Shown here piece after piece: positions 7,199-15,608 of a stretch of 21,792 nt of DNA (positions are counted from its first letter, which is position 1; each line of letters opens with the position of its first letter). Source of the DNA: Krumholzibacterium sp965370495. GTDB lineage: Bacteria > Krumholzibacteriota > Krumholzibacteriia > Krumholzibacteriales > Krumholzibacteriaceae. A program made the position numbers and the translations under genes. The stretch covers positions 1-21,792 of the forward strand of contig CBDUUV010000037.1 in assembly GCA_965370495.1 (NCBI GenBank). Direction: 5' to 3'. The notes beneath the pieces are model-generated. The model made no database searches and was not told where the DNA came from. It was given only the letters and a program-made list of their open reading frames with translations.

Positions 7199-7924
7199 AT
7201 GTACAACATGCGTATTGCAGTTGCGGCCCTTTTTGTTTTTCTTCTGGCTGTACCGGGGCTCGCTGAAGCACAGGTACTGGGTCCCTGCGGGGCGCCACCT
7301 GGAGGCGAAGGAACCGAAGCGGCGATAGCACCGCCGTCCGCAGGATTGACCATCAGCCCCATCCCCTTGCCAGGGCAGCGCGCTCTGGATTTCGAACTCA
7401 CCGCCGTCGTGGGAAATGATATCAGAAATATCAAACTTTCCGATTTCCAGGGGAAATGGAGGATACTCTGTTTCTTCCCCGCTGCTTTCACATTCGTTTG
7501 ACCTACGGAGTTATCCGCAGTTGCGGACAAGTACGATGAACTGAAAAAGATGAATGTCGAGGTCATCGCTGTCAGTACCGACACCCAGTTCTCTCACTGG
7601 ATGTGGAAGAAGACTTCTCCTACTATCAAGAACGTCGAATACCCGATGTGCGCGGATCCGAGCGGCGCGGTCTCCAGGGCGTACGGAGTATGGCAGAAGG
7701 CTTCAGGGCTCAACAAGCGCGGCCGCTTCATCATCAATCCCGATGGTATCATCATGGGAGTGGAAGTCCTGGCCGGTCCTATCGGCCGAAATGTTGATGA
7801 ACTTATCCGCCAGATAAAGGCGATGCAGACCGTCGCGGAGAATCCCGGCAAGGCAGCTCCTGCCGGATGGGAACCGGGCAAAGATCTCATCGGAACTGGC
7901 AAGAAATACATAGGTGTATACTAG
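7199..7924 (+). CDS. Exported selenocysteine-containing peroxiredoxin (AhpC/TSA family)
   Basis: A thiol- or selenol-dependent peroxidase of 241 residues if the UGA at 7499-7501 is read through. Residue 101 (the UGA) falls exactly on the peroxidatic Cys of the AhpC/Prx family: FFPAAFTFV-U-PTELSAVADKYDEL against the usual F.P.DFTFVCPTE. The frame is the same on both sides and homology continues unbroken (FSHWMWKK, DPSGAVSRAYGVW, GRFIINPDGIIMGVEV). Sec in this position is known in bacterial Prx proteins such as PrxU of Eubacterium acidaminophilum. A hairpin 12 bases after the UGA fits a bacterial SECIS. An N-terminal signal peptide (MRIAVAALFVFLLAVPGLAEA) predicts export. The usual C-terminal resolving Cys (VCPA.W.PG) is replaced by Ala (AAPAGWEPG). 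The start is fixed by AAAGGAGGG. Gene callers would split it into 7199-7501 and 7550-7924. Confidence 0.9.
7511..7530 (+). promoter_or_regulatory. Putative bacterial SECIS element of the peroxiredoxin
   Basis: TCCGC (7514-7518) pairs with GCGGA (7523-7527) around a four-base loop AGTT, extended below an A-C mismatch by two T-A pairs. The loop begins 18 bases after the in-frame UGA and has G as its second base followed by U. That matches the known bacterial SECIS layout: a short apical stem-loop about 15-35 bases downstream of the UGA with a G near the start of the loop. Confidence 0.65.
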
Positions 7925-7959
7925 TACCGGAATCTGAAAATAGATTTCTCAAATGGAAA

Positions 7960-8009
7960 GAGCGCTTTCCCCGTCTTGTTATTTTGCCGACAGGGAAGCG
8001 CTTTTTTTA
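7960..8009 (+). terminator. Rho-independent terminator after the peroxiredoxin gene
   Basis: AGCGCTTTCCC (7961-7971) pairs with GGGAAGCGCT (7993-8002 region) with one bulged T, followed by a run of seven T. It lies about 35 bases past the peroxiredoxin stop and should end a monocistronic transcript. Confidence 0.85.
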
Positions 8010-8230
8010 TAGTCAACGGCAAAATTCCAGCTGGAGGTCTGCTTTCCGGACAGCAGTTGTGGCAGACCCTTCAGGATCTTCCCGGTGGGAGGGATAAGCA
8101 TGCAATAATAGTCGTTGCTTTTGCAGTAGATGAAGAACATACTTCTGCGCGCAAGAATTTTAAAATGTGTTTCAATTTGTAATTTGTTTTAATTATTTCA
8201 TGAGAATCAGAATTGAGAAAGGCATTAAAG
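8010..8230. other. Intergenic stretch before the flavin reductase gene
   Basis: After the terminator the sequence turns AT-rich toward 8231 and no gene is supported. An open frame across it (7976-8182) includes the terminator hairpin and resembles no family I know. No clear promoter motif pair could be picked, though the AT-rich part at 8150-8210 is the likely place for one. Confidence 0.5.
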
Positions 8231-9598
8231 ATGAAAAAATATGATGTTATCATTATTGGAGGAGGGCCATCCGGAATTATCACGGGGGTTACTGCGAAAA
8301 AACAGCATCCTGAAAAATCATTTCTACTAATCAAGGAAGAAGAAAAAGAACTTGTTCCATGCGGAATCCCTTATATCTTCCATGATCTGGAAAACATCGA
8401 GCAAAATCAGATGGGCCCCAAGCCCTTTGTCGATGCAGGTGGAGAAGTCTTGATTGATACGGTTTCAAAAGTGAATGTCGAAGATAAAACAATCACAACC
8501 GAATCCGGCAAAGAATTTTCCTTTGGAAAACTGGTCTTTGGAACAGGTTCAACACCTATTATCCCCAAATTTATTGAGGGTTACGATCTTGAAGGTGTCG
8601 AGTACATTAAAAAAAGCTTTAAATACATCGACAGTTTGAAAAAAAGACTTGATGCAGCAAAACGTATTGTGGTCATCGGCGCTGGTTTTATTGGTGTGGA
8701 AATCTCGGAACAGCTTGCAAAATTCAAAGACAAGACCATTTCTCTGATCGAAGCTGAACCTCATTGTCTCTATCGCGCCTTTTCAAAAGATTTCGCAGAA
8801 AAGGCAGACGAGATTGTCAAAGACGCGGGTATTCATCTCTATACAGGCCAGAAAGTTGAAAAGATCATTGGTGAAAATGGAAAAGCAAAGGGTGTCATCC
8901 TTTCAAACGGTACGACCATCGATGCTGACGTGGTGATTTGCGCAGTTGGATATTTGCCGAATTGCCACCTCGCAAAAGAAGCAGGTATCAAGCTGAGTGA
9001 GCGTGGCACAATACGTGTTGATAATTATCTTAGAACATCGGCGAAGGATATTTATGCCGTAGGTGACTGCTCCCAGACCATCGGGTTTATCACAGGGCAA
9101 ACTGACAATATCATGCTCGCATCCACCGCGACTGCTGAAGCACGGGTGCTTGGGCGTAATCTATTTTACATTAAACTCCTGAGAAATTTTGCGGGCACAC
9201 TTTCGGTATTCTCAACAGAGATTCATGGAAAAGTCTTTGCATCTGCCGGTGCCATTGAGCAGACTGCACGGGATGCTGATGTACAGTTTGTTATTGGTAA
9301 AGCACAGGATGTGGACAGGCATCCAGGGAAACTGCCCGGTGTAAAACAACTCATTGTGAAGCTTGTTGTATCGCCAAAGAATGGCGCAATAATCGGTGGA
9401 GAGATTCTTGGTGGAAAATCGGTCGGCGAGATGATCAATGTAGTCAGCCTTGCAATTCAAAAAGCTGTGACTGTGTATGAACTTATATCCTTTCAGATCG
9501 GCACACATCCCCTTCTCACTACAGCCCCAACAAAATATCTGCTCATCAAAGCGGCAGAAGATGCAATAGAAAAGATAAATGCTCAAAAGGTAAGCTGA
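8231..9598 (+). CDS. FAD/NAD(P)-dependent disulfide-reductase-family oxidoreductase (NADH oxidase/CoA-disulfide reductase type)
   Basis: A 455-residue flavoprotein with two Rossmann motifs, FAD-binding GGGPSG near the N-terminus and the NAD(P)-binding IVVIGAGFIGVE at about 150. The redox-active Cys44 lies in VPCGIPYIF, the signature of the single-Cys branch (NADH oxidase, NADH peroxidase, CoA-disulfide reductase, NADPH:sulfur reductase). The FAD-binding DIYAVGDC motif and a C-terminal dimerisation domain with ATAEARVLGRN and THPLLTTAPT are present. The exact substrate (O2, peroxide, CoA disulfide or polysulfide) cannot be told. ATG 8231 is preceded by GAGAAAGG; an upstream TTG at 8213 is less likely. 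The gene is clearly AT-richer than its neighbours (about 37% GC in 8461-8520 against 57% in 7681-7740), which suggests acquisition by transfer. Confidence 0.9.
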   Translation: MKKYDVIIIGGGPSGIITGVTAKKQHPEKSFLLIKEEEKELVPCGIPYIFHDLENIEQNQMGPKPFVDAGGEVLIDTVSKVNVEDKTITTESGKEFSFGKLVFGTGSTPIIPKFIEGYDLEGVEYIKKSFKYIDSLKKRLDAAKRIVVIGAGFIGVEISEQLAKFKDKTISLIEAEPHCLYRAFSKDFAEKADEIVKDAGIHLYTGQKVEKIIGENGKAKGVILSNGTTIDADVVICAVGYLPNCHLAKEAGIKLSERGTIRVDNYLRTSAKDIYAVGDCSQTIGFITGQTDNIMLASTATAEARVLGRNLFYIKLLRNFAGTLSVFSTEIHGKVFASAGAIEQTARDADVQFVIGKAQDVDRHPGKLPGVKQLIVKLVVSPKNGAIIGGEILGGKSVGEMINVVSLAIQKAVTVYELISFQIGTHPLLTTAPTKYLLIKAAEDAIEKINAQKVS

Positions 9599-9756
9599 TA
9601 TAAGTATTTCCAGTTCGTAGCTATACCGGCAATAGTTATAGCCAGCCTGAGCGGGAAGTGTCAAGACGGAACCTGACCAGAAAGATAGTGACCGGATTCC
9701 GGATTTCTACTATATTCTTTGTAAATACCTGGTACCCTGGTAAAATCGATTTAGAT

Positions 9757-12700
9757 ATGAAGAATAGCCCATTCCTCACAGTTGTTCACGCGGAGATTCG
9801 CATACTTACCCGGGGCGGAGTGTTCCGCGCCCTGTGCTCTATAGTTTTATCCGGGATATATCTCCTGTACGCCCTTAAGATCGTCTATATCATAGATCGG
9901 GAATTCTTTTTCAAACTTCGTTTGAATATCCCTTTCTGGCCCGGAAGCGAGATATATCCCGCTTCCATACCTTACGAAAACGTTATCATCTCGACGATAG
10001 GGCTCGCACTGCCGCTCGCAATCGTATCGGCGATGTCGATCCACCGCGAAAAGATCCTGGACACCATCCAGGCGATTCACTGCCGGGATATCTCTAACCT
10101 CACTTACGTCACCGGGAAGGCTGCCGGGATCATGACCGTTTTCATCTCGATGACCTTCCTCTCACTTACCCCCGCGCTGCTTGCTAATATCATGAACGGT
10201 GATATCCCTGTCAGTCTGATCGATTACCTGATATACCCCGCACTGATAGCACTGCCGGTTTTCGCATTAATCACAGGAGTGACCTTTCTTCTCTCGATGC
10301 GACTCGACAGCAAGCTTGCCACATACTTAATCATCGTGCCCCTGCTTGCTGCCGGGTTTTTCTGGCCCGGGAGCCCCTACCGGAGTATCTTCGATATTTT
10401 CGCTCTCCATACCCCTCTCCTGAGAACAGCTGTATCCGGCTTCGGAGACCTGCCCGGGATTCTTGTAAAACGTTCGTCGTTCCTGCTTGCCGGGATTTCA
10501 TTTCTTACAGCAGCCGTAATCCTCTTCAATAGAAAGAAGCAATCGGGAGAACTGACGAGGATTGGTATCGTAATATCGCTCGTCTCCTTTCTCGCCGCTT
10601 CTTATTTCGCAATCTTTCAAGCTCATACAGAATCAAGCGGCCGAGAATTGAGAAACAGGATGAGAGCCCTCGACTTGAAGGCGTCTGAAATCCCCGCGGT
10701 GAGTGTAGACAGCTATTCTATCGAAGTCCGCCACGATTGCACTGACATCGAGTGTCGGGCACGTATAGCCATCAGGAATGGCAACGCAGGACCTCTCGAC
10801 CGGTTCCTCTTCACCCTGAACCCCGGAATGGAAGTCCCCAATGTCAAAAGCACCTGCGGGTCAACCAGCTTCGAACGCGACCTGCATCACCTCTGGATCA
10901 TACCCGGCCGGTCTCTTCCACCAGGTGCAACAGATACTATCACAATCTATTATCATGGCTCTATCGACGACGACGCCTGTTACCTCTACGCGTCCGAGCT
11001 CGAAAGATGGCGCCCACGCAGAAAAAGATTCGGTATTGACCTGGTGTTGACCGCGAAAAGATACTCCTATACCAGCAGTGACCTTCTTGTCCTCGTCCCG
11101 GAAGTACATTGGTATCCACAGCCAGGCGTGCGGTTCGATCCTGGCAGGCCGGAATGCTGCATGACAGATTTTCATACGTTCTCACTGGAATATTCGGGCA
11201 ATAATGGTTTGGTCCCGGTCTCGCAGGGAAAAGTGAACAACCTTCCGGACGGAAAGACACGCTTCACTCCCGGTCACCCAATAACGGGGATCTCTCTTCT
11301 CGCGGGAAAGTACAGACACAGATCGGTAGAAGTCGACTCGATCCTGTATTCGAGCTACACGTTTAAACAATATGACAGATTCGACAAATATTTCACTTCC
11401 TTGCAGGACACGATCCCCTCGATTATCAGGAAAATACATGAGAGATTCGACTCGGATAATTATTTGCCGTACATCTTCGATCGATTCACCGTGGCCGAAG
11501 TCCCCGAACATTTCTCCTGGCATATTAATCACCTCTGGCCAGGAGGGAGTGTCGAATTCCAAGCGGAGATCATGCTGTTCAATCAGGGAGGTTTTTCCCC
11601 TTATCTCCATTTGAACGGACAAATAAAAGGATTAAGGAGGGGGCTGCTCTGGATGAACGCTGAAAAGCTTTCAGACAGGGAGATCCATGCCCAGGCCCTG
11701 TCGCACATTTTCTGGCGTAACGACATTCCGTGCCTGATCAGCCAGAGAAACAGAATGGTCTCATCGAGGTTCCCCGTCATCTCGAAAGCGTTTGACACAT
11801 ATATCGAATTCCATAACAGGTCCTCCCTGGATTTCATCCTGCAACAAGAACCATTTTCAAAACTAGAACCGAACAGACTTCACCCTTCCGAACTGACGAG
11901 CATGTATCTCAGAGGTAAAAGCCTCGCCGATCTGCTCCACTCCCCCACTCCTCCCGACTCCCTGACGATGGCCGTCATGATAAAGGGAGCATGCCTCTTC
12001 GCCATGCTGGAAGCGAGGATCGGGAAAAAACCGTTCAGAGAAACAATACGTTCCCTGCTGATCGATAAGCCCTTTTCAACGATCGCCCTGCGGGACCTGA
12101 TCGGCGAGGTCATGATACGTCACGAAGTGAATATCGAGCCGATGATAGAAGATTGGTACATAAGCCGGCAACTTCCGGGATTCATTTTCTCGGATTTTCA
12201 GCTTCTACAGGCTAACCTCCCTGACAGGCCTGTATACAACCTGCGCCTGAGAGTTTCCAATCCCGAAAAGACAGATGGAGTATTTATCATAACAACTTCA
12301 TCCAGAAACGAGAGGATTCACACTCCGTTTATCGCCGAATCGGAAAAGACAAAAGAGATCGGCCTGATCCTTCATCGAAAGCCCAATCGCTTCAATATCA
12401 CTACACTCATCTCTCTCAATCTGCCTAACATTCTTAGAATAATACAGTTCGACGAGATTATATTGATCGATAGAAACAGGCTGCTCGATGGCGAACGATT
12501 CATCGAAGTAACAGAAGCAAACGATAAAGGAATAATCGTAGTTGATAATGAGGACGTGGGATTCGAGATTTTCAATCAGAAACGAAAGGGACTTTTCGGC
12601 ATGTTTTCCCGGATGGGCGAGGACAAGTGTCCTGACGGATATGTACCCCTAAAAACCCCCCATGCGACTGGAGCGTGGATTCCATGCCTGCAAAAAACCC

Positions 12701-13059
12701 TGTATGGGAAATACGTAAGATCGGCCGTATTCATCAAAGCTGGAGAGGGAAAAAACCGGGTGGCGTGGAATGCCGACATTCCCGCAGAGGGATGGTATGA
12801 CGTATATACCTACCTTTCGAAACCATGGCCCATGAGGAATGAGAGACATCTGAAAGAATACTACGAACATCCCTATCATTTCACGATATTTCACGATGGG
12901 GGTCCCTCCGGGCAGATCGTAGTGTGGTATGAGGCCCCGGACGGATGGAACCTTCTCGGCAGATACTATTTCAAAGAGGGAAAAGCAAGGGTGGAACTCA
13001 GTGATAAATCGACGAAAGGCGTAATCATCGCCGATGCGGTAAAATGGGTCAGGCATTGA
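9757..13059 (+). CDS. Large membrane protein: ABC-2-like helices, inactive M1-peptidase-like domain, golvesin-like C-terminal domain
   Basis: About 1100 residues. The first 300 or so hold seven probable membrane helices in ABC-2 permease style (FRALCSIVLSGIYLLYALKI, ISTIGLALPLAIVSAMSI, IALPVFALITGVTFLLSM and others). A soluble region follows that resembles the N-terminal and catalytic parts of M1 aminopeptidases (VPEVHWYPQPG, TFSLEYSGNNGLVPVSQGK). The expected HEXXH zinc motif is absent; the corresponding spot reads AQALSHIFW (about 645-653), so it is probably not a peptidase. The last 175 residues form a golvesin/xanthan-lyase-like domain (W.ADIPAEGWYDVYTYLSKP, LLGRYYF, GVIIADAVKWV). No ABC ATPase gene is adjacent. 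I chose ATG 9757 because membrane-protein homology begins there; a GTG at 9658 would add 33 unlikely residues. Function unknown, probably in envelope or surface biology. Confidence 0.7.
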   Translation: MKNSPFLTVVHAEIRILTRGGVFRALCSIVLSGIYLLYALKIVYIIDREFFFKLRLNIPFWPGSEIYPASIPYENVIISTIGLALPLAIVSAMSIHREKILDTIQAIHCRDISNLTYVTGKAAGIMTVFISMTFLSLTPALLANIMNGDIPVSLIDYLIYPALIALPVFALITGVTFLLSMRLDSKLATYLIIVPLLAAGFFWPGSPYRSIFDIFALHTPLLRTAVSGFGDLPGILVKRSSFLLAGISFLTAAVILFNRKKQSGELTRIGIVISLVSFLAASYFAIFQAHTESSGRELRNRMRALDLKASEIPAVSVDSYSIEVRHDCTDIECRARIAIRNGNAGPLDRFLFTLNPGMEVPNVKSTCGSTSFERDLHHLWIIPGRSLPPGATDTITIYYHGSIDDDACYLYASELERWRPRRKRFGIDLVLTAKRYSYTSSDLLVLVPEVHWYPQPGVRFDPGRPECCMTDFHTFSLEYSGNNGLVPVSQGKVNNLPDGKTRFTPGHPITGISLLAGKYRHRSVEVDSILYSSYTFKQYDRFDKYFTSLQDTIPSIIRKIHERFDSDNYLPYIFDRFTVAEVPEHFSWHINHLWPGGSVEFQAEIMLFNQGGFSPYLHLNGQIKGLRRGLLWMNAEKLSDREIHAQALSHIFWRNDIPCLISQRNRMVSSRFPVISKAFDTYIEFHNRSSLDFILQQEPFSKLEPNRLHPSELTSMYLRGKSLADLLHSPTPPDSLTMAVMIKGACLFAMLEARIGKKPFRETIRSLLIDKPFSTIALRDLIGEVMIRHEVNIEPMIEDWYISRQLPGFIFSDFQLLQANLPDRPVYNLRLRVSNPEKTDGVFIITTSSRNERIHTPFIAESEKTKEIGLILHRKPNRFNITTLISLNLPNILRIIQFDEIILIDRNRLLDGERFIEVTEANDKGIIVVDNEDVGFEIFNQKRKGLFGMFSRMGEDKCPDGYVPLKTPHATGAWIPCLQKTLYGKYVRSAVFIKAGEGKNRVAWNADIPAEGWYDVYTYLSKPWPMRNERHLKEYYEHPYHFTIFHDGGPSGQIVVWYEAPDGWNLLGRYYFKEGKARVELSDKSTKGVIIADAVKWVRH

Positions 13060-13116
13060 TGATCTGTCCCTCGCCAATATTCATCCTGCAATCGTGAACC
13101 GGAATCCAGGATTATC

Positions 13117-13145
13117 TTGTAAATTCCCGCCTTTTGTGGTAGCAT
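13117..13145 (+). promoter_or_regulatory. Candidate promoter of the beta-helix secreted-protein gene
   Basis: TTGTAA (13117-13122) and TAGCAT (13140-13145) are spaced by exactly 17 bases. Downstream, CGGGAC (13174-13179) and GTCCCG (13212-13217) form an inverted repeat that could fold in the leader. Motif match only. Confidence 0.3.
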
Positions 13146-13288
13146 ATCAGCACTTCTCATTAAAAGGGATAAACGGGACTGGAATGTCGCGGTACATCTT
13201 TCATCCACCTTGTCCCGATTCATATAGAGTCAGCTGTCAATTACAGGCTTTTGCAGAAGATCCATGATCTTGCGCAGGAGGTGATTGT

Positions 13289-15463
13289 ATGAAGACCCGT
13301 TGCAGCATAGTGGCCGTCTTGATTCTGTTTCTCACGCTGGGATTCTCCGATGCTTTATCAGATCACTTCAAGACAAGGAACACGAAAGGCGAAGACGACT
13401 GGAAGTGACCTCCCACATGGAATCCACCGGGTGTGGATGGAAAATACTTCTGGCCTGGAGCGAAAAAGGACCGCAAGGACAAAGCAGAGATACCGCCAGA
13501 TAAAGAGGTCGACTTCCAGGGACACGGCACTAATGAACTCACGGGGTGGATGGTCCTCGGCGAGCTCATAGTAAACGGAACCCTGCGGGCAAAGAGCGCC
13601 AAGACACCGATAATGATCACCGCCGAGGGACCGGTCACGGTCGGAGCGAGCGGCACGATCGGCGGCGTCTCCCCGGGAGCAGGCGGCAAGAAGAAAAAAT
13701 TACCCATACATCTGGCTTCTACCAAGGACACAATCGGCATTCATGGAACGGTCGAGGGGGAAAATGGGAGCGTCTCGGTCACCGCAAAGAAGAACGTGTC
13801 AATTTCCGGCAAGGTCAACTCCAAGGGCAAGGGGACCAAGGTCGAATCGAAATCCGAATCTGTCAACCTTACCGGAGGTGGAATCATCGCCGGGGACAAG
13901 ACAGTTAAAGTTCAATCGGGCGCCGGTAAGCCGACCCGTATCTACTGCAAGATCGAATCCCGTAAGGGAGACGTCGAGATCAACGGCGGCCGCAAGAAAA
14001 AGGCCGGAGATGTCTACATAGGAAAGGGAGATTCGGTAATAGCCGCAGGTGAAGTCATTATAAGGGCCGACTCGCTGTACATCGGCGGTACGATAAAGGC
14101 GAAAACTATCAAGAAGTACGCGCGGGTGACCGTAATCGACTCGACAGGGAGCATCGAGGGCAAGCTCAATACCAAGGACAAGATCGACACCATACACGCA
14201 ACACGGGAAAAATCCGATGGCCGGCCCGCCGAGAAATCCAATGACTGCCGGATAACCGGCATGAGCGGATCTGTCATCAACTTCAAAGCCAGCCCCGGGG
14301 CCATTGAAGCACAGTCGTACTGCAAGATCGTTGGCGGAACGATCGATCTTCGCAACAATCCGCCGGGGTGGCTCGTCATCACCTGTTATGGTGTCACCGA
14401 ACTTTTCGCCGACAGCATCCTTCTGGACCCTGGAACGATGATAGAATCGATCTGCGGACCAGGACCCGTGCTTGTGAACCCGTCGGCGCCTGCATACGAC
14501 GTCTCCGCCACCGTTTCGGAATCCGGCACGGGATATCCTACGATGAAGACAACAGTCAAATTCCTCGTCGCCAACATGGGAAACATCGACGATTCATATA
14601 CGATCAATGTCATCAACACACTCGGGTGGCCGCAGACCCTCTCGGATAACTCAATGACACTTGACGCGGACGATCCGATGGACTCAATCGTGACCGTCAC
14701 CCTCGACGTTCCGATCTGGGCCATACCGGATATCGATACAAATTACGTGATCATTAATGTCGCATCGATAACGGACCCGACAGCCGTTTACAGCGAGACT
14801 ACCTACGTATCCGTCCAGGACACCAACATGCTGCGGCAGAACAGCGTGACCTGGTATGATATCGAAAATGGATGCGCCAGTGATACGACCGAGGTCTATT
14901 CACTCCTGATGAATGTGAACGAACTGGTCGACAGTGGCATTGTCATTGTGAACGATTCTCTCGGATGGGAACTGTTAACATCCCTGGATACGATCTTTCT
15001 CGCATCGAATAGTGATTCAGTATTCCTGACGCGTGCCATAATTCCGGGCGACGCGTTTGACGGCATGGAAAACGCCATCTACATGGAATATCGTTCGATC
15101 ATCGACACGGGGACGGTTGATTTCGACACGGTCAGAATCACTGTCGGCGATACGATCGGGATTGGAACTGAAATCCCGCTCCCTGGGGCAATCGGACACT
15201 GGATCTACCCCAATCCGTTCAATCCCAGGGTGACGATCAGCATGTCGATCCCCGATCCAGGTGGAATGACACGGATAGATATCTTCGATGTGAGCGGACG
15301 GTTCCTGAGAAGGGTTTTTGAGGGACGGCTCTCACCCGGCGTATACAAAAGGTACTGGGACGGCCTGACCAAAAACGGAAGCAGGGCGGCTAGCGGTGTA
15401 TACTTCTACCGGATTACCGTCGAAAAGAGGCAGGTGACGGGCAAACTCGTGCTGTTGAAGTAA
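13289..15463 (+). CDS. Secreted beta-helix-like protein with FlgD-type tail; in-frame UGA at codon 40 (candidate selenoprotein or nonsense mutation)
   Basis: Read through the UGA at 13406-13408 this is a 724-residue exported protein. It begins at ATG 13289 behind a perfect AGGAGGTGAT ribosome site, with a signal peptide (MKTRCSIVAVLILFLTLGFS). Codon 40 is UGA in the context GEDDWK-(UGA)-PPTWNPPGVDGKYFW, and the frame is open on both sides. About residues 80-330 consist of short, repetitive beta-strand units (GSVSVTAKKNVSISGKVNSK, GDVYIGKGDSVIAAGEVII) suggesting a right-handed beta-helix. A NEW3/CARDB-like beta-sandwich region follows (VKFLVANMGNIDDSYTINV), then a C-terminal FlgD-Ig-like sorting domain (YPNPFNPRVTISMSI to KLVLLK). 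The UGA may encode Sec, since a hairpin follows at SECIS distance, or it may be a UGG-to-UGA nonsense mutation. Without read-through only a 39-residue peptide would be made. No specific function is known. Confidence 0.75.
13422..13438 (+). promoter_or_regulatory. SECIS-like hairpin after the in-frame UGA of the beta-helix gene
   Basis: ATCCAC (13422-13427) pairs perfectly with GTGGAT (13433-13438) around the loop CGGGT. The loop begins 20 bases after the UGA (13406-13408) and has G as its second base and a G-U step. Distance and loop are close to those of the hairpin in the peroxiredoxin gene (18 bases, loop AGTT). A competing CCACA/TGTGG pairing is possible. Confidence 0.45.
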
Positions 15464-15608
15464 TGGGGGGCGTGAAAAATTAGAGGCATTTATTAAAAGC
15501 GCGACAGCAAGTCCGGGGACAGGCCGGTGTGAGTACCTCGAATTCGGGCTTTTAGCTGACATTATGTTGATTTAATATGTTTTCCAGGTCAACTTATCTT
15601 GCGCAACG
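15464..15608. other. Intergenic region between convergent genes
   Basis: 145 bases between the stops of the beta-helix gene and the PhzF gene. I see no convincing terminator hairpin with a T-run on either strand, and no small gene. Confidence 0.4.

Noticed and set aside
7976..8182. 68-codon open frame between the peroxiredoxin and flavin reductase genes
   Set aside because: It runs through the terminator hairpin, lacks a ribosome site, and resembles no family I know; likely chance.
9620..9642. GCTATA/TATAGC hairpin as terminator of the flavin reductase gene
   Set aside because: Only six pairs and no T-run on either strand.
13289..15463. UGA recoded as Trp across the genome
   Set aside because: Several genes here end in UGA with tight downstream starts (hipB, lipid kinase, oxoamine synthase), so UGA works as a stop.
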